A DNA stretch of 64,000 bases. Source: Scatomorpha sp040765295 (GTDB lineage: Bacteria > Bacillota > Clostridia > Oscillospirales > Oscillospiraceae). Positions 17,348 through 25,837 of this stretch are shown here, in pieces (the stretch's first letter is position 1; each line of letters opens with the position of its first letter). The notes beneath the pieces were generated by a model. That model was given only the letters and a program-made list of their open reading frames with translations, searched no databases and was not told the origin of the DNA. Made by a program: the position numbers and the translations under genes. The DNA lies in contig JAXGSB010000001.1 of NCBI GenBank assembly GCA_040765295.1, forward strand, positions 1,968,602-2,032,601, written 5' to 3'.

Positions 17348-17775
17348 AGGTCCTTAACCTCCGTCTCAAATCTATCTTTCATGGCTTCTATGCAAAGTGC
17401 TCTTGAAGTTCTTCTTGCAGGCTTTAAAAAAGGTTTAGCTGCTTGATTGGATCTGCCATATTCAAGGATATTTGCTATCTTGGCATTACTATCCCCATCA
17501 CTTCTTGGTTCTTTAAAACCTACCTTTATATTATGATGTCCTCGCCTATCCATAAGAACTGGCGTAAGGCCTAGAGAGGAAACTAGCTCACCAGTAGAAC
17601 GGCTCCTTATCTTTGTATTTCTTCCAATTGAGGATTTAAGATTAGACCTTACTTCATTTAATATAACTTCTCCGCCAGACTCTAAAACTTTAGGTACAAT
17701 TTCATCTGTCTTATCTCCAAGCTTAGAAATTTTAAGAAGAAAATCTTCAGGCATTCTCATCGTCACCTTCGCCAT
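17344..17775 (-). CDS. HK97 gp10-like head-tail joining protein
   Basis: This 143-residue protein belongs to the HK97 gp10 family involved in joining head and tail. Visible are a central helix (DEIVPKVLESGGEVILNEVRSNLKSSI), the conserved RSTGELVSSLGL segment, NIKVGFKEPRSDGDSNAKIANILEYGRSNQAAKPFLKPARR, and a C-terminal helix. The NILEYGRSNQAAKPFL pattern is diagnostic. It overlaps the upstream adaptor gene by about 29 bases. Confidence 0.85.
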   Translation of the reverse strand: MAKVTMRMPEDFLLKISKLGDKTDEIVPKVLESGGEVILNEVRSNLKSSIGRNTKIRSRSTGELVSSLGLTPVLMDRRGHHNIKVGFKEPRSDGDSNAKIANILEYGRSNQAAKPFLKPARRTSRALCIEAMKDRFETEVKDL

Positions 17776-18103
17776 TAAGAATCACCACCTTTTTTGCTAA
17801 AACCTCAATATACATATTTCTGTTTCTAATGTTTTCTACACTTATGATTTCAAAGTATTCATCCTGACAGATAATTAGCATTTCACTTGTAATTAATACC
17901 TTGGGTATCCTACGAAATATAAAGAGAGTAGTAGCATCAGGAAATATAGCTCTATTAGTCCATCTTTTACTAGCATTTTTATCTTCTCTGTAGGCTCTAA
18001 CTTCTGCTAATGAATTTAAATTATCCCTAGTAAAGCCTTCTTTATCTTTGACTTTTTCTACAATAATTAGATTTATAGGTGTTCTTAATTTCCCAATACT
18101 CAT
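17747..18103 (-). CDS. Phage head closure / head-tail adaptor protein (SPP1 gp16-like)
   Basis: This 118-residue protein fits the head-tail adaptor family that closes the portal channel. Typical features are the N-terminal LRTPINLIIVEKVKDKEGFTRDN, a beta-barrel core with EVRAYREDKNASKRW, and DEYFEIISVENIRNRNMYIEVLAKKV near the C-terminus. I chose the ATG at 18103 (MSIGKLRTP), eight bases after AAGG. It lies between the connector and gp10-like genes. Confidence 0.8.
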   Translation of the reverse strand: MSIGKLRTPINLIIVEKVKDKEGFTRDNLNSLAEVRAYREDKNASKRWTNRAIFPDATTLFIFRRIPKVLITSEMLIICQDEYFEIISVENIRNRNMYIEVLAKKVVILNGEGDDENA

Positions 18104-18105
18104 AA

Positions 18106-18414
18106 TTACACCTTCCAATTCTTGTCTAGCCTTAGGAGATTATTAATAGTTTCTCGTGCTTGCTGTCCTGCTAGAGCAGTGTCAGAAAAGAAACCTCCTG
18201 TACTACCATCCCTACTTTCATAGAAGTGGGAAGAGAGCATGATAATTGCCTGCCTAGTTACAGGGCTCATTTCATTATCACTATAAAAACCTTCTTCTAG
18301 ATGTTGAAAACTCTCGGCATAGGAGATAGAGGCGGCAATATAGACCTCTAATAGCTCATCATCTTCATCATGCTCTAATATTAAATTTGCCTTTACACTT
18401 TCAAGTAAAGTCAT
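18106..18414 (-). CDS. Head-tail connector protein (gp6-like)
   Basis: This 102-residue, mostly helical protein matches the phage gp6/DNA-packaging connector family, which attaches under the portal. It begins MTLLESVKANLILEHDEDDELLEVYIAASISYAESF, the classic start with the two-helix hairpin, and continues with TRQAIIMLSSHFYESRDG. The ATG at 18414 follows GGTGG. Gene order (capsid, fibre, connector, adaptor) fits HK97-like siphoviruses. Confidence 0.85.
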   Translation of the reverse strand: MTLLESVKANLILEHDEDDELLEVYIAASISYAESFQHLEEGFYSDNEMSPVTRQAIIMLSSHFYESRDGSTGGFFSDTALAGQQARETINNLLRLDKNWKV

Positions 18415-18435
18415 CACCGCCACCATCCTTTCATT

Positions 18436-18702
18436 CTATTCTTCAGTTTCTCCTTCAGCTTCCTCTTCCATAAATCCAGCGGCTTTAAGCTTTGAAAGAA
18501 GGGCATTGAAATCTTCTACTAAACCCTCTACATCAGTAGCCTCACTATCAGCTTGAAAATCTAATATAGGTATTACTACAGGATCGGGTAAGGTGGGAGA
18601 AGGGAGCCCAGTTACTGTAGCTCCTTCTTTAATTTCTAAAGTTCCACCTATGACAGTTTTTTCTCCGCCTTGTTCAGTATAATTTTTAGTATTATAAGCC
18701 AT
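18436..18702 (-). CDS. Phage head fibre-like protein
   Basis: This 88-residue protein resembles the phage head fibre family, with its beta-strand start NYTEQGGEKTVIGGTLEIKEGATVTGL, a proline-rich hinge, and ADSEATDVEGLVEDFNALLSKLKAAGFM as a short coiled coil. Proteins of this type decorate capsids; phi29 gp8.5 is an analogue. The acidic C-terminus is rich in glutamate. GGAGGT precedes the ATG, and it follows the capsid gene directly. Confidence 0.75.
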   Translation of the reverse strand: MAYNTKNYTEQGGEKTVIGGTLEIKEGATVTGLPSPTLPDPVVIPILDFQADSEATDVEGLVEDFNALLSKLKAAGFMEEEAEGETEE

Positions 18703-18714
18703 ACTTTTACCTCC

Positions 18715-19911
18715 TTATTTTTGTTTAAGGACTTTGACAGCTTCAGGAAGGATTAACTTTCCATCGACTCTCTGACTGCCTAGGAAACCTACCTGTCCAC
18801 TAGTAGCAAATAATTCATTTAGTCTCTTGAAAGAGCGACCTTGCCTATCAGCAATCCAGTAGTATCCAAAGTCACCAAAAGCAATAGTAGACGCACCTGC
18901 TTCAATAATAGGAGCATAGGCAGATGTATAAACTGGCCTATTTAAAAGAGTATCTGGTGTTCCAGCAGTCAGGGATGGTTGCCATAGATATTGTCCTTGG
19001 CCATCTTTTAGCTTACGAACAGCCTTAACAGTTGCATCATTCATAATAAATACAGCATTTTTTCTATAAGGAGCCTTTAAGGAATAAACTAAATCAATAA
19101 TCTCATCTGCGGTAATAGCCGTAGCAGAAGCAGCGGTTACTCCAAGCTGACCACCAGCTGTAGCATGAAAGATTCCTGTTGGCTTTCCATCTCCATCACC
19201 AACTATAAATGCTTCTTCCTCCTTGGCACCAATTCTTCTAGCAAACTCAGTAGCTATATAATTTTCAATAGAGAAAACACTATCATTTAATAGCTCATCA
19301 GATACTTTAATCATTGTTCCAAGCTTATATGCTCCAATAGATGTTTGTCCAAATACAGAGTCGCTTTCTTCAAAGTCCTCTCCTTCATCAAGCCAGGCTG
19401 CAGATCCTTTGGTTACCACAACTGGAATCTTCCTATCACCGCTGGAAGTCTTGATAACTTTAGCTAGCTTTCTAAAGATATTCTCCTCTTCAAGAGTGGT
19501 AATAAGAGTTCTTTCAAACTCATCTGGTGCCAGATATCCACCTTCAGAATCTTCTCCTATGGAAAGAGAGTTATAAATTTGGTTGCTTGGGTTTTTCATT
19601 CTCATAGCATTCCAGAAAGCCTTCTTATAATCATCTGAAGCTCGACCTGTCTTTTCTTCCTCATCCTTCATACCAGGCTTGGAAGATATAGGAGAGGAGG
19701 TAGGCTTGGATAGTTCTAAATCAATTACAGCCTGTCTTTCAAGCCTCTTTATTTCTTCACCTAAGTTCATTACATCTTCTTCCATTCTTTCATATGTGGC
19801 AGTATCTTCAGCTGAAAGAAGCCCATTTTCATTTCTTCTTGAATCTAAAAAAGCCTTAGTTGATTCCCAAAGCTTAGCTCTTTTTTCTCTAAGTTCAATT
19901 ATTTTATTCAT
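18715..19911 (-). CDS. HK97-family major capsid protein
   Basis: This 398-residue protein builds the head. The first 100 residues are a coiled-coil scaffold (delta) domain (IIELREKRAKLWESTKAFLDSR and YERMEEDVMNLGEEIKRLERQ), expected to be removed by the protease encoded upstream. The mature part starts near residue 100 and shows the HK97 fold signatures GGYLAPDEFERTLITTLEEENIFRKLAKVI, ISDELL-like KVSDELLNDSVFSIENYIATEFARRIGAKEEEAFIVGDGDGKPTGIF, and AFGDFGYYWIADRQGRSF near 345. GGAGGT lies before the ATG. Confidence 0.95.
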   Translation of the reverse strand: MNKIIELREKRAKLWESTKAFLDSRRNENGLLSAEDTATYERMEEDVMNLGEEIKRLERQAVIDLELSKPTSSPISSKPGMKDEEEKTGRASDDYKKAFWNAMRMKNPSNQIYNSLSIGEDSEGGYLAPDEFERTLITTLEEENIFRKLAKVIKTSSGDRKIPVVVTKGSAAWLDEGEDFEESDSVFGQTSIGAYKLGTMIKVSDELLNDSVFSIENYIATEFARRIGAKEEEAFIVGDGDGKPTGIFHATAGGQLGVTAASATAITADEIIDLVYSLKAPYRKNAVFIMNDATVKAVRKLKDGQGQYLWQPSLTAGTPDTLLNRPVYTSAYAPIIEAGASTIAFGDFGYYWIADRQGRSFKRLNELFATSGQVGFLGSQRVDGKLILPEAVKVLKQK

Positions 19912-19927
19912 TCTATAAAACCTCCAT

Positions 19928-20641
19928 TTATTTTTTAATTAGATTTAATCTAGTCATAAGCTCCTTATGAGAAGTGCCAGTTTCATTTTCTGGTTTCTTT
20001 TCTTCTTCTATTTTTGGGAACTTACTTCTTAATGAGTTAACAACTGCTACTTTTTCAAAGATGAAGCCATTAGAAACATAGAGATCAGCATCTGCTTCCT
20101 CATATAAAACCTTGTTAGCAAATCCCAGTTCCACTGCCTTTTTAGCACTCATCCAGGTTTCCATATCCATCATTTTGGATATTTTTTCTCTAGAAAGTTT
20201 GGTTTTGACCTCGTAAGCATTGATGATGCTTTCTTTAACCTCTGCTAACATTTCCCTAGCCTTTACCATATCTGCTTCTTCACCCCAAATAAGGGTGGAA
20301 GGATTATGGATCATAAGCATGGCCACAGGGGACATTGAAATTTCATCGCCTGCCATAGCTATAACAGAAGCAGCAGAAGCGGCTAAACCATCAATCTTTA
20401 CATCGACTTTCCCTTTATACTCTTTTAGCATGTTGTAGATTTGGCTGGCTGCAAAGACATCTCCACCAGGGGAATTGATCCAGACAGAAATATCACCATC
20501 TGATTCCATAAGTTCTGCTTTGAACTTTTTAGGAGTAATATCATCATCAAACCAGCTATCCTCTGCAATATAGCCATCAAAGTATAGGGTCCTTTCACCA
20601 TCTTCATTCTTTATAAAATTCCAAAACTTCTTTATTTTCAT
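19928..20641 (-). CDS. ClpP-like prohead protease
   Basis: This serine protease of about 237 residues processes the capsid scaffold. The family marks are visible: ISVWINSPGGDVFAASQIYNML near 60-80, the nucleophile Ser in GLAASAASVIAMAGDEISM near 100, and the histidine in MLMIHNPSTLIWGEEADM near 120. The likely start is ATG at 20641 (MKIKKFWNF) inside the end of the portal gene, although GGAGG is only a few bases away and an ATG three codons earlier is also possible. It lies between portal and capsid genes as usual. Confidence 0.9.
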   Translation of the reverse strand: MKIKKFWNFIKNEDGERTLYFDGYIAEDSWFDDDITPKKFKAELMESDGDISVWINSPGGDVFAASQIYNMLKEYKGKVDVKIDGLAASAASVIAMAGDEISMSPVAMLMIHNPSTLIWGEEADMVKAREMLAEVKESIINAYEVKTKLSREKISKMMDMETWMSAKKAVELGFANKVLYEEADADLYVSNGFIFEKVAVVNSLRSKFPKIEEEKKPENETGTSHKELMTRLNLIKK

Positions 20642-21854
20642 CACCTCCATTATTATTTGCATAAGCTCCAACATCTTTAAGTTTGAGCATATTGCCATTA
20701 ACCATATATGTGTTTCCACCTTCATCCAGGGGTATAGGGTTCATATTCTCTAAGGCTCTTACATCATTGGGGGACATAAAGCCATTTTGAATACCGATAG
20801 AATAACCACGCATTCTAGATTCGTAGTCACCCCTAAGGAGGCCTTCCACCACAAAGGATACAAAGTATTTCTCTTTTTCAGAGTCTGAGAAAAGTGCCTT
20901 GTTTATTGACTGCTCTATTCTGACCAGCCAAGGTCTAATTGTATGGACCACAAAGCTAATCGACTGATGTTCTATGTTAGAAAATGTAGCCCTTTCTAAA
21001 TCACCGACCAAGTGTGGTGGAACTCTGAATATCCTGCATATTTCCTCAGTCTGATATTTCCTGGTTTCTAAAAACTGAGCTTGCTCAGGTGGAATACCTA
21101 TTGGAGAAAACTTCATTCCTTCTTCAAGAACAGCAACCCTATGGGCATTTGATGTACCTTGATAGACTTGATTCCAACTATCTCTAATTCTGTGAGGATC
21201 TTTTACAACTCCAGGATGTTCTAAAACTCCACCAGGGTTTGCTCCATTAGCAAAGAACTTAGCTCCATATTCCTCAGTAGCAATGGCCATCCCAATAGCA
21301 TTTTTAGCCATGGCAATAGGTGAATAGCCAATGAGACCATCAAATCCTAGTCCTGGAATATGAAGAATCTCAGTATTTCTTAAGAGATGTTCTTTCCCTT
21401 CGCTAGTGTATAAATAATAGATTTCTCCCTTATCACTTCTTTCAACTTTCATCTTGTCAGGAAGTAATGGATAAAGTGCTATAACTTTTCCATTGCCATC
21501 TCTGATTATTTGTGAATAGGAATTTCCCCATAATAAAAGATGACCCATCAGTGTTTCTCTGAACACGAATGAAGTCATCTCAGGGTTGGGAGAATCTGCA
21601 AGGAGATGGTATACAGGATGTCCTCTTGCTTTTTCTTTCCCATTTTCATTATTCATATAAGTGTGTAACGGCAGTGAAGCTATTGTTTCTGCTAAAATTC
21701 TCACGCAAGCATAAACTGCAGTTGTTTGCATAGCTGTTCTTTCGTTGACATTCTTACCACTGGAAGTGGAGCCAAAGAAAAAGCTATAGGTGGATCCAAA
21801 TAAAGAGTTTCTAGGTTTAGATCCTTGCTTAAATAATCTTGAAAATATATTAAT
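20604..21854 (-). CDS. Phage portal protein, probable ATT start
   Basis: The portal ring is the DNA gateway of the head. The protein matches HK97-family portals: TTAVYACVRILAETIASLPLH, WGNSYSQIIRDGNGKVIALYPL, HIPGLGFDGLIGYSPI, FFANGANPGGVLEHPG and RVPPHLVGDLERATFSNIEHQ. The first in-frame ATG (21731) would omit about 40 conserved N-terminal residues. The frame is open upstream and encodes NIFSRLFKQGSKPRNSLFGS, as in related portals. The only plausible initiator is ATT at 21852-21854, seven bases after GGAGG. This gives about 416 residues. Confidence 0.9.
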   Translation of the reverse strand: MNIFSRLFKQGSKPRNSLFGSTYSFFFGSTSSGKNVNERTAMQTTAVYACVRILAETIASLPLHTYMNNENGKEKARGHPVYHLLADSPNPEMTSFVFRETLMGHLLLWGNSYSQIIRDGNGKVIALYPLLPDKMKVERSDKGEIYYLYTSEGKEHLLRNTEILHIPGLGFDGLIGYSPIAMAKNAIGMAIATEEYGAKFFANGANPGGVLEHPGVVKDPHRIRDSWNQVYQGTSNAHRVAVLEEGMKFSPIGIPPEQAQFLETRKYQTEEICRIFRVPPHLVGDLERATFSNIEHQSISFVVHTIRPWLVRIEQSINKALFSDSEKEKYFVSFVVEGLLRGDYESRMRGYSIGIQNGFMSPNDVRALENMNPIPLDEGGNTYMVNGNMLKLKDVGAYANNNGGDENKEVLEFYKE

Positions 21855-21876
21855 AGGATCACCTCCTTAAATAAGT

Positions 21877-23478
21877 CTAGAAAACTAGAATGCCCCTTTC
21901 ATCATAGACACTACCAGTATTAAGTCCATCATTTCTTAAGGCTCTATCTAAAGCCATTATTGTTGCTACAGCACCATCTATCTTTTCAGAGGACTTTTCC
22001 TTATCTGGCTTAACATTTCCAGCAGGATCAGTTCTTACAAAAATATTATCCATCATCCAACGAAGGACTGGATGACCACCATGGGCTAGTTTTTCTTCTA
22101 GAGTCAATTTCATTAACTCTTTTGTAGGAGGACTCATATCTTTAAAGCCCTGGCCAAAGGGAACAACAGTAAAACCCATACCTTCAAGGTTCTGTGTCAT
22201 TTGAATTGCTCCCCAGCGGTCAAAGGCGATTTCTCTAATGTTATATTCCATTCCTAATTCCTCTATGAAATTTTCTATAAAACCATAGTGGACTACATTT
22301 CCTTCAGTAGTTTTGATGTATCCTTGTCTCTCCCATAAATCATAATTTACATGGTCTCGTCTTACCCTTAAATCAAGAGTTTCTTCTGGTAGCCAGAAGT
22401 AGGGAAGAATAGCATATTTATCATCCTCATCTTCTGGTGGAAAGACTAAAACAAAGGCTGTAATATCTGTAGAAGATGATAGGTCAAGACCACCATAACA
22501 AATTCTACCTTTCAAGCTTTTAGGATCAACTTTAAAAGAACAGGCATCCCATTTATCCATGGGCATCCATCTTACAGCTTGTTTTACCCATTGGTTAAGC
22601 CTTAGCTGTCTGAAAGAATTTTCCTCTGCGGGATTTTGCTTAGCTGATTCAAAGGCCGCTTCTACCTTATCCATAGTTACGGTAATTCCTAGAGAGGGAT
22701 TAGCTTTTTTCCAAACCTTAGGATCTGTCCAATCATCATCCATATCAGCACCATAAATAACAGGGTAAAAGGTAGAGTCTGTTTTTCTACCTTCAAGTAA
22801 ATCTACAGCCTTTTGATGAACCTCCCAACAGATAGAATTTTGATTGTCTCCAGCTGTAGTTATTAAGAAGTAAAGAGGCTGGGTTCTTGCATCCCCAGAC
22901 CCTTTAGTTAGAACATCATATAGTTTTCTATTAGGTTGGGTATGGAGTTCATCAAAGACAACTCCATGAGTATTGAAACCGTGTTTATTTTTAACATCAG
23001 CAGACAGGACTTGATATACACTTCCTGTTGGCTGATAGATTAATCTCTTCATTGAATCTAAAATTTTAACTCTCTTAGCTAGAGGTGGACACATTCTAAC
23101 CATATCAGCCGCCACATTAAAAACTATGGAAGCTTGGTTTCTATCGGCTGCAGCACCATAAACCTCAGCTCTTTGTTCACCGTCACCACAGGTGAGGAGA
23201 AGGGCAATGGCTGCTGCCAGCTCAGATTTTCCCATTTTCTTTGGTATTTCCACATAGGCTGTATTAAATTGCCTATAGCCATTTGGCTTAATTATTCCAA
23301 ATAAATCTCTTATGATTTGTTCTTGCCAATCTATAAGTTCAAAATGTTTCCCTGCCCACCGACCTTTGGTGTGAGTTAGAGCCTGTATAAATGAAACCGC
23401 ATAATCAGCGGCATCCTTATTATAAACGGAGTCTTTGGCCATAAACTTAGTTGGCTTATAGTCTTTGAGTTTCCTAAT
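21877..23478 (-). CDS. Terminase large subunit, probable ATT start
   Basis: This ATPase-nuclease packages DNA into the prohead. The Walker A-like site is IPKKMGKSELAAA near residue 80, Walker B is GVVFDELHTQ near 180, and the nuclease half begins with YGGLDLSSSTDITAFVLV. The protein is about 533 residues if it starts at ATT 23476-23478, eight bases from GGGAGG. The first ATG (23442) has no ribosome binding site, and the preceding residues (RKLKDYKPTKFMAKDS) are the usual start of this terminase family. Its small-subunit partner lies 5.5 kb away, beyond a cargo block. Confidence 0.93.
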   Translation of the reverse strand: MRKLKDYKPTKFMAKDSVYNKDAADYAVSFIQALTHTKGRWAGKHFELIDWQEQIIRDLFGIIKPNGYRQFNTAYVEIPKKMGKSELAAAIALLLTCGDGEQRAEVYGAAADRNQASIVFNVAADMVRMCPPLAKRVKILDSMKRLIYQPTGSVYQVLSADVKNKHGFNTHGVVFDELHTQPNRKLYDVLTKGSGDARTQPLYFLITTAGDNQNSICWEVHQKAVDLLEGRKTDSTFYPVIYGADMDDDWTDPKVWKKANPSLGITVTMDKVEAAFESAKQNPAEENSFRQLRLNQWVKQAVRWMPMDKWDACSFKVDPKSLKGRICYGGLDLSSSTDITAFVLVFPPEDEDDKYAILPYFWLPEETLDLRVRRDHVNYDLWERQGYIKTTEGNVVHYGFIENFIEELGMEYNIREIAFDRWGAIQMTQNLEGMGFTVVPFGQGFKDMSPPTKELMKLTLEEKLAHGGHPVLRWMMDNIFVRTDPAGNVKPDKEKSSEKIDGAVATIMALDRALRNDGLNTGSVYDERGILVF

Positions 23479-23502
23479 TTTTGCCGCCTCCCTTCATTTA
23501 GG

Positions 23503-23532
23503 CAAAAGAAAAGAGCCTCTAAGAAGCTCTTT
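23503..23532 (-). terminator. Intrinsic terminator of the cargo gene
   Basis: On the minus strand AAAGAGC pairs with GCTCTTT and is followed by a T-rich run. It stands after the 66-residue gene and before the large terminase, so cargo transcription may end here. Confidence 0.65.
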
Positions 23533-23547
23533 GTTTCTGTTGATATT

Positions 23548-23748
23548 TTATTTTTTAGTTACTGGATGAAGCTTGCTAAAGTAGCCTAAGCTAATAAATT
23601 CTTTTAATTCCTCAATGCTATAAATTTGCACTTGATTTTCTTCTTCACCCATTGGAGCAAAAACTAAATCTCCTCCCCAATAACCAACGAATTGATAAAA
23701 TAATTCTTTACCTTTTACTTTATAAATATCGCCCTTTTTCATCTTCAT
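23548..23748 (-). CDS. Conserved phage cargo protein, 66 residues, unknown function
   Basis: This small basic protein (MKMKKGDIYKVKGKELFYQFVGYWGGDLVFAPMG) is probably a single beta-rich domain; I do not recognise a family. It has a GGAGG site and its own copy of the promoter-like element that also precedes two other cargo genes. A terminator follows. The gene is therefore an autonomous unit between the terminase subunit genes. Confidence 0.6.
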   Translation of the reverse strand: MKMKKGDIYKVKGKELFYQFVGYWGGDLVFAPMGEEENQVQIYSIEELKEFISLGYFSKLHPVTKK

Positions 23749-23770
23749 TTCCTCCTTGAAAGTGTATTTT

Positions 23771-23820
23771 GTTACCTACATATATCACTCTAAAAGGGAT
23801 ATATAGCAAGTACTATTTTC
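23771..23820 (-). promoter_or_regulatory. Promoter-like repeat, copy A
   Basis: On the minus strand TTGCTA (23804-23809) and GATATA (23781-23786) are 17 bp apart within about 50 bases shared with copies near 25518 and 26536. It lies just upstream of the 66-residue gene. Confidence 0.6.
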
Positions 23821-23838
23821 AATATAAGCACACTTTCT

Positions 23839-24015
23839 TTAAAGTTCACCAGTCATTATAAATTGGATATATTTTTCCTTTTCATCCTCTAGGAAAATAA
23901 CTAGTTCATAGAACTCCAGTTGATTGGCCTCGTATTGAACTCTATTAATATCAAACATATTTGTTACGCCGCTTTCTCTAATGATTAAGATTTGCTCTTT
24001 AATCTTCTCCAGCAT
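23839..24015 (-). CDS. DUF5049-like small protein (58 residues)
   Basis: A 58-codon frame runs from ATG at 24013-24015, overlapping the end of the cyclotransferase gene in another frame, to TAA at 23839. The protein (MLEKIKEQILIIRESG, then VTNMFDINRVQYEANQ and ELVIFLEDEKEKYIQFIMTG) fits DUF5049, a small phage family of unknown role whose I-R-x-S-G-x-T-N-M-F-D motif is clear. The position next to an amidoligase and cyclotransferase matches other phage cargo blocks. Confidence 0.75.
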   Translation of the reverse strand: MLEKIKEQILIIRESGVTNMFDINRVQYEANQLEFYELVIFLEDEKEKYIQFIMTGEL

Positions 24016-24469
24016 CTTTGGCCACCTTAATCCTTTCTATAGAATCTTCCAAGGCAATCTTTAAAACTTCATCATTGAAGTTTTGGGCCCTATAGCCATC
24101 ATGAATTACTGAATAATAGTACATGCTAGGCTGACCAAGTGCTCTGCCTTCATTCATAATGTAGGCCATAACTTTTCTGTTTCTGCCTTTAATTTTGACC
24201 GTTAAGCTTTCTTTGCGATAGAGAAAGGGGAAGCCTTCATATCTATCAAGGGCATCTTCATCGCTTTTAGTAATTTCCCATATGAGAACTGGAACTGAAT
24301 CACCCTTTGAAGGCTCTACAGTAGCAACAGCAGCTCCAGTAGGACCTCTAAATAAAAGCTTGTAATCTTTTAGTTCACTAGCTCCTATAACCTTAGCAGT
24401 TGGGCATCTACTAGCCATTTGAGATAGGTTTAAATTGGAGCCATAGGCTAGATATAGTTTCTTCTTCAT
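23999..24469 (-). CDS. Gamma-glutamylcyclotransferase-like (AIG2/GGCT) protein
   Basis: This 156-residue protein has the GGCT fold: YLAYGSNLNLSQMASRCP at the start (the nucleotide-like YGSN loop), an acidic catalytic region DALDRYEGFPFLYRKESLTV near 75-95 and the closing AYIMNEG. Such enzymes release 5-oxoproline from gamma-glutamyl amides. Phages carrying amidoligases often carry a GGCT, suggesting that one makes and the other cleaves gamma-glutamyl-type links. The ATG at 24469 lies six bases after AGGAAG. It is followed by the overlapping DUF5049 gene. Confidence 0.85.
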   Translation of the reverse strand: MKKKLYLAYGSNLNLSQMASRCPTAKVIGASELKDYKLLFRGPTGAAVATVEPSKGDSVPVLIWEITKSDEDALDRYEGFPFLYRKESLTVKIKGRNRKVMAYIMNEGRALGQPSMYYYSVIHDGYRAQNFNDEVLKIALEDSIERIKVAKDAGED

Positions 24470-24554
24470 ATTCATCTTCCTTTCTTTGGCCACAGTTTCG
24501 CCTGTGTGGGCTTTGTATTTGAAGTGGGTACATTTACCCCTTCTACCAGCTTAA

Positions 24555-24572
24555 GAGGGGGAAGTCCCCCTC
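24555..24572. repeat. Perfect inverted repeat between amidoligase and GGCT genes
   Basis: GAGGGGGA and TCCCCCTC pair around two bases. It lies 24 bases after the amidoligase stop. No T run follows on either strand, so it is more likely an mRNA stability or processing hairpin than a terminator. Confidence 0.45.
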
Positions 24573-24595
24573 GTGGCTTTTAGCAGCCGCTATTC

Positions 24596-25489
24596 TCAAG
24601 CGGATTCACGAAACCTCCAAGCTGCAGAGCCTTCTAGGAGTTTACAAAGGTGCTCTCTTGGGTTTTTAAAGTCATCTCCTATGAAGCCGATTCTAGTAAG
24701 CCAGGTTCTCATTGCAAATTTTGGATTTTCTATCTGTGGCTTTTTGCTGCTGGCAAACTTCTGTGTTAAGGCCTGCTCATTCATGGCCAAGCTTAAAAGG
24801 ATGTAGGTTCTTATTTTTCCAGCATGGAGTGTTCCATTAAAGCCTCTAAGCTCTACAGTTCCCACTCCGTTGAAAAAGCTGTGTAAGTTCAGGAAGTGGT
24901 ATCTGCTGTCATGGTAATGTCTATCTCTACTTTGGTAGTAGCCTTTGTACCAAATATCTTCTATTTGTTTAAAGCTGGTGGGCTTTTTCTTGTTCATTTC
25001 CTTTACTAGGCTTTCATCCATCTTTTTGCAGTATCTCATTCTCTCTCTTTCAATCTCCAGGCTAGTGTAGAGGAGGTCATTTCTTGAGTAAATAATATTC
25101 AAGAAGTTTCTCAAGGACCTAGGAGTATGATCGCCTCCGTTTAGGTGTATGTGGATACCTGTTGTTTTGTTGGCAAAGCCTCCAGCTTTTCTTATTTTTC
25201 TTACTAGCTCCTGAAGGCTTTCAATGTCCTCCTTGTAGCTTAAAATCGGGCTAACAATCTCAACGCTATATTCATTAGTTGCTGGTACTTTTTGTCCATT
25301 AACTCTTTTCTGACATCTTATGCTGCCGTCATAAACTACTTGCCAGGCTCTTCCGTCAGCCGCTGTTACCTTGAAGTCTCTACCGTTTTGCCTTGAAGTT
25401 CCTTCAAGATGTTCTGCTATTATTTTTGCTGCTTTCCTCCTTGTAATGCCTGTGAATTCAATTTCAATTCCAAAGTTTTTTCTAAGCAT
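24596..25489 (-). CDS. Amidoligase-family protein
   Basis: This 297-residue protein belongs to the glutamine-synthetase-like amidoligase family (COOH-NH2 ligases). The start FGIEIEFTGITRRKAAKI contains the E-x-E metal-binding strand, YSVEIVSPIL is the second conserved strand, and TTGIHIHLNGGDHTPRSLRN supplies the histidine loop. The C-terminal segment YHFLNLHSFF and TVELRGFNGTLHAGK completes the fold. The substrate is unknown; the family is proposed to join amino groups to glutamyl side chains of peptides. ATG at 25489 follows AAAGGGGAC. A promoter-like repeat lies upstream and a GGCT gene downstream. Confidence 0.88.
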   Translation of the reverse strand: MLRKNFGIEIEFTGITRRKAAKIIAEHLEGTSRQNGRDFKVTAADGRAWQVVYDGSIRCQKRVNGQKVPATNEYSVEIVSPILSYKEDIESLQELVRKIRKAGGFANKTTGIHIHLNGGDHTPRSLRNFLNIIYSRNDLLYTSLEIERERMRYCKKMDESLVKEMNKKKPTSFKQIEDIWYKGYYQSRDRHYHDSRYHFLNLHSFFNGVGTVELRGFNGTLHAGKIRTYILLSLAMNEQALTQKFASSKKPQIENPKFAMRTWLTRIGFIGDDFKNPREHLCKLLEGSAAWRFRESA

Positions 25490-25517
25490 TTTCTTGTCCC
25501 CTTTCTGGTGTGTTTTT

Positions 25518-25567
25518 GTTACATACATATATCACTCAGAAGGGAATATATAGCAAGTACTATTTTC
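25518..25567 (-). promoter_or_regulatory. Promoter-like repeat, copy B
   Basis: TTGCTA (25551-25556) and GATATA (25528-25533) are 17 bp apart on the minus strand. The surrounding 50 bases are nearly identical to copy A. It precedes the amidoligase gene. Confidence 0.6.
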
Positions 25568-25605
25568 ACTATAAACACAGTATTTTCAAGGGTTTCAGCT
25601 TATTT

Positions 25606-25833
25606 TTAATCCTTGGTTTTCCTAAATAAATCCTCTCCATAAATTAATCCTAAAGAGCTACCTTTATCCCAATTTACATGGATAGTAGCTAGGTCATCAA
25701 TGAAGGCAACTGTTCCTTTATCTCCAGCTTTTAAAGTTGTATAAGGGTCATCCATTTTGATAAGCTCAACTCTAGTTCCTTTTGAGAAATCTTCCTTTAG
25801 TTTTTTTAATATTTCATAGCTAATTTCTTTCAT
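25606..25833 (-). CDS. DUF4314 protein
   Basis: The 75-residue protein contains the DUF4314 core: TRVELIKMDDPYTTLKAGDKGTV, then FIDDLATIHVNWDKGSSLGLIYGEDLF. This is a small SH3-like beta-barrel of unknown function found beside amidoligases in Firmicutes phages and conjugative elements. The start is ATG at 25833, nine bases after GGAGG, which removes an upstream extension lying inside the previous gene. Confidence 0.85.
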   Translation of the reverse strand: MKEISYEILKKLKEDFSKGTRVELIKMDDPYTTLKAGDKGTVAFIDDLATIHVNWDKGSSLGLIYGEDLFRKTKD

Positions 25834-25837
25834 AGTT

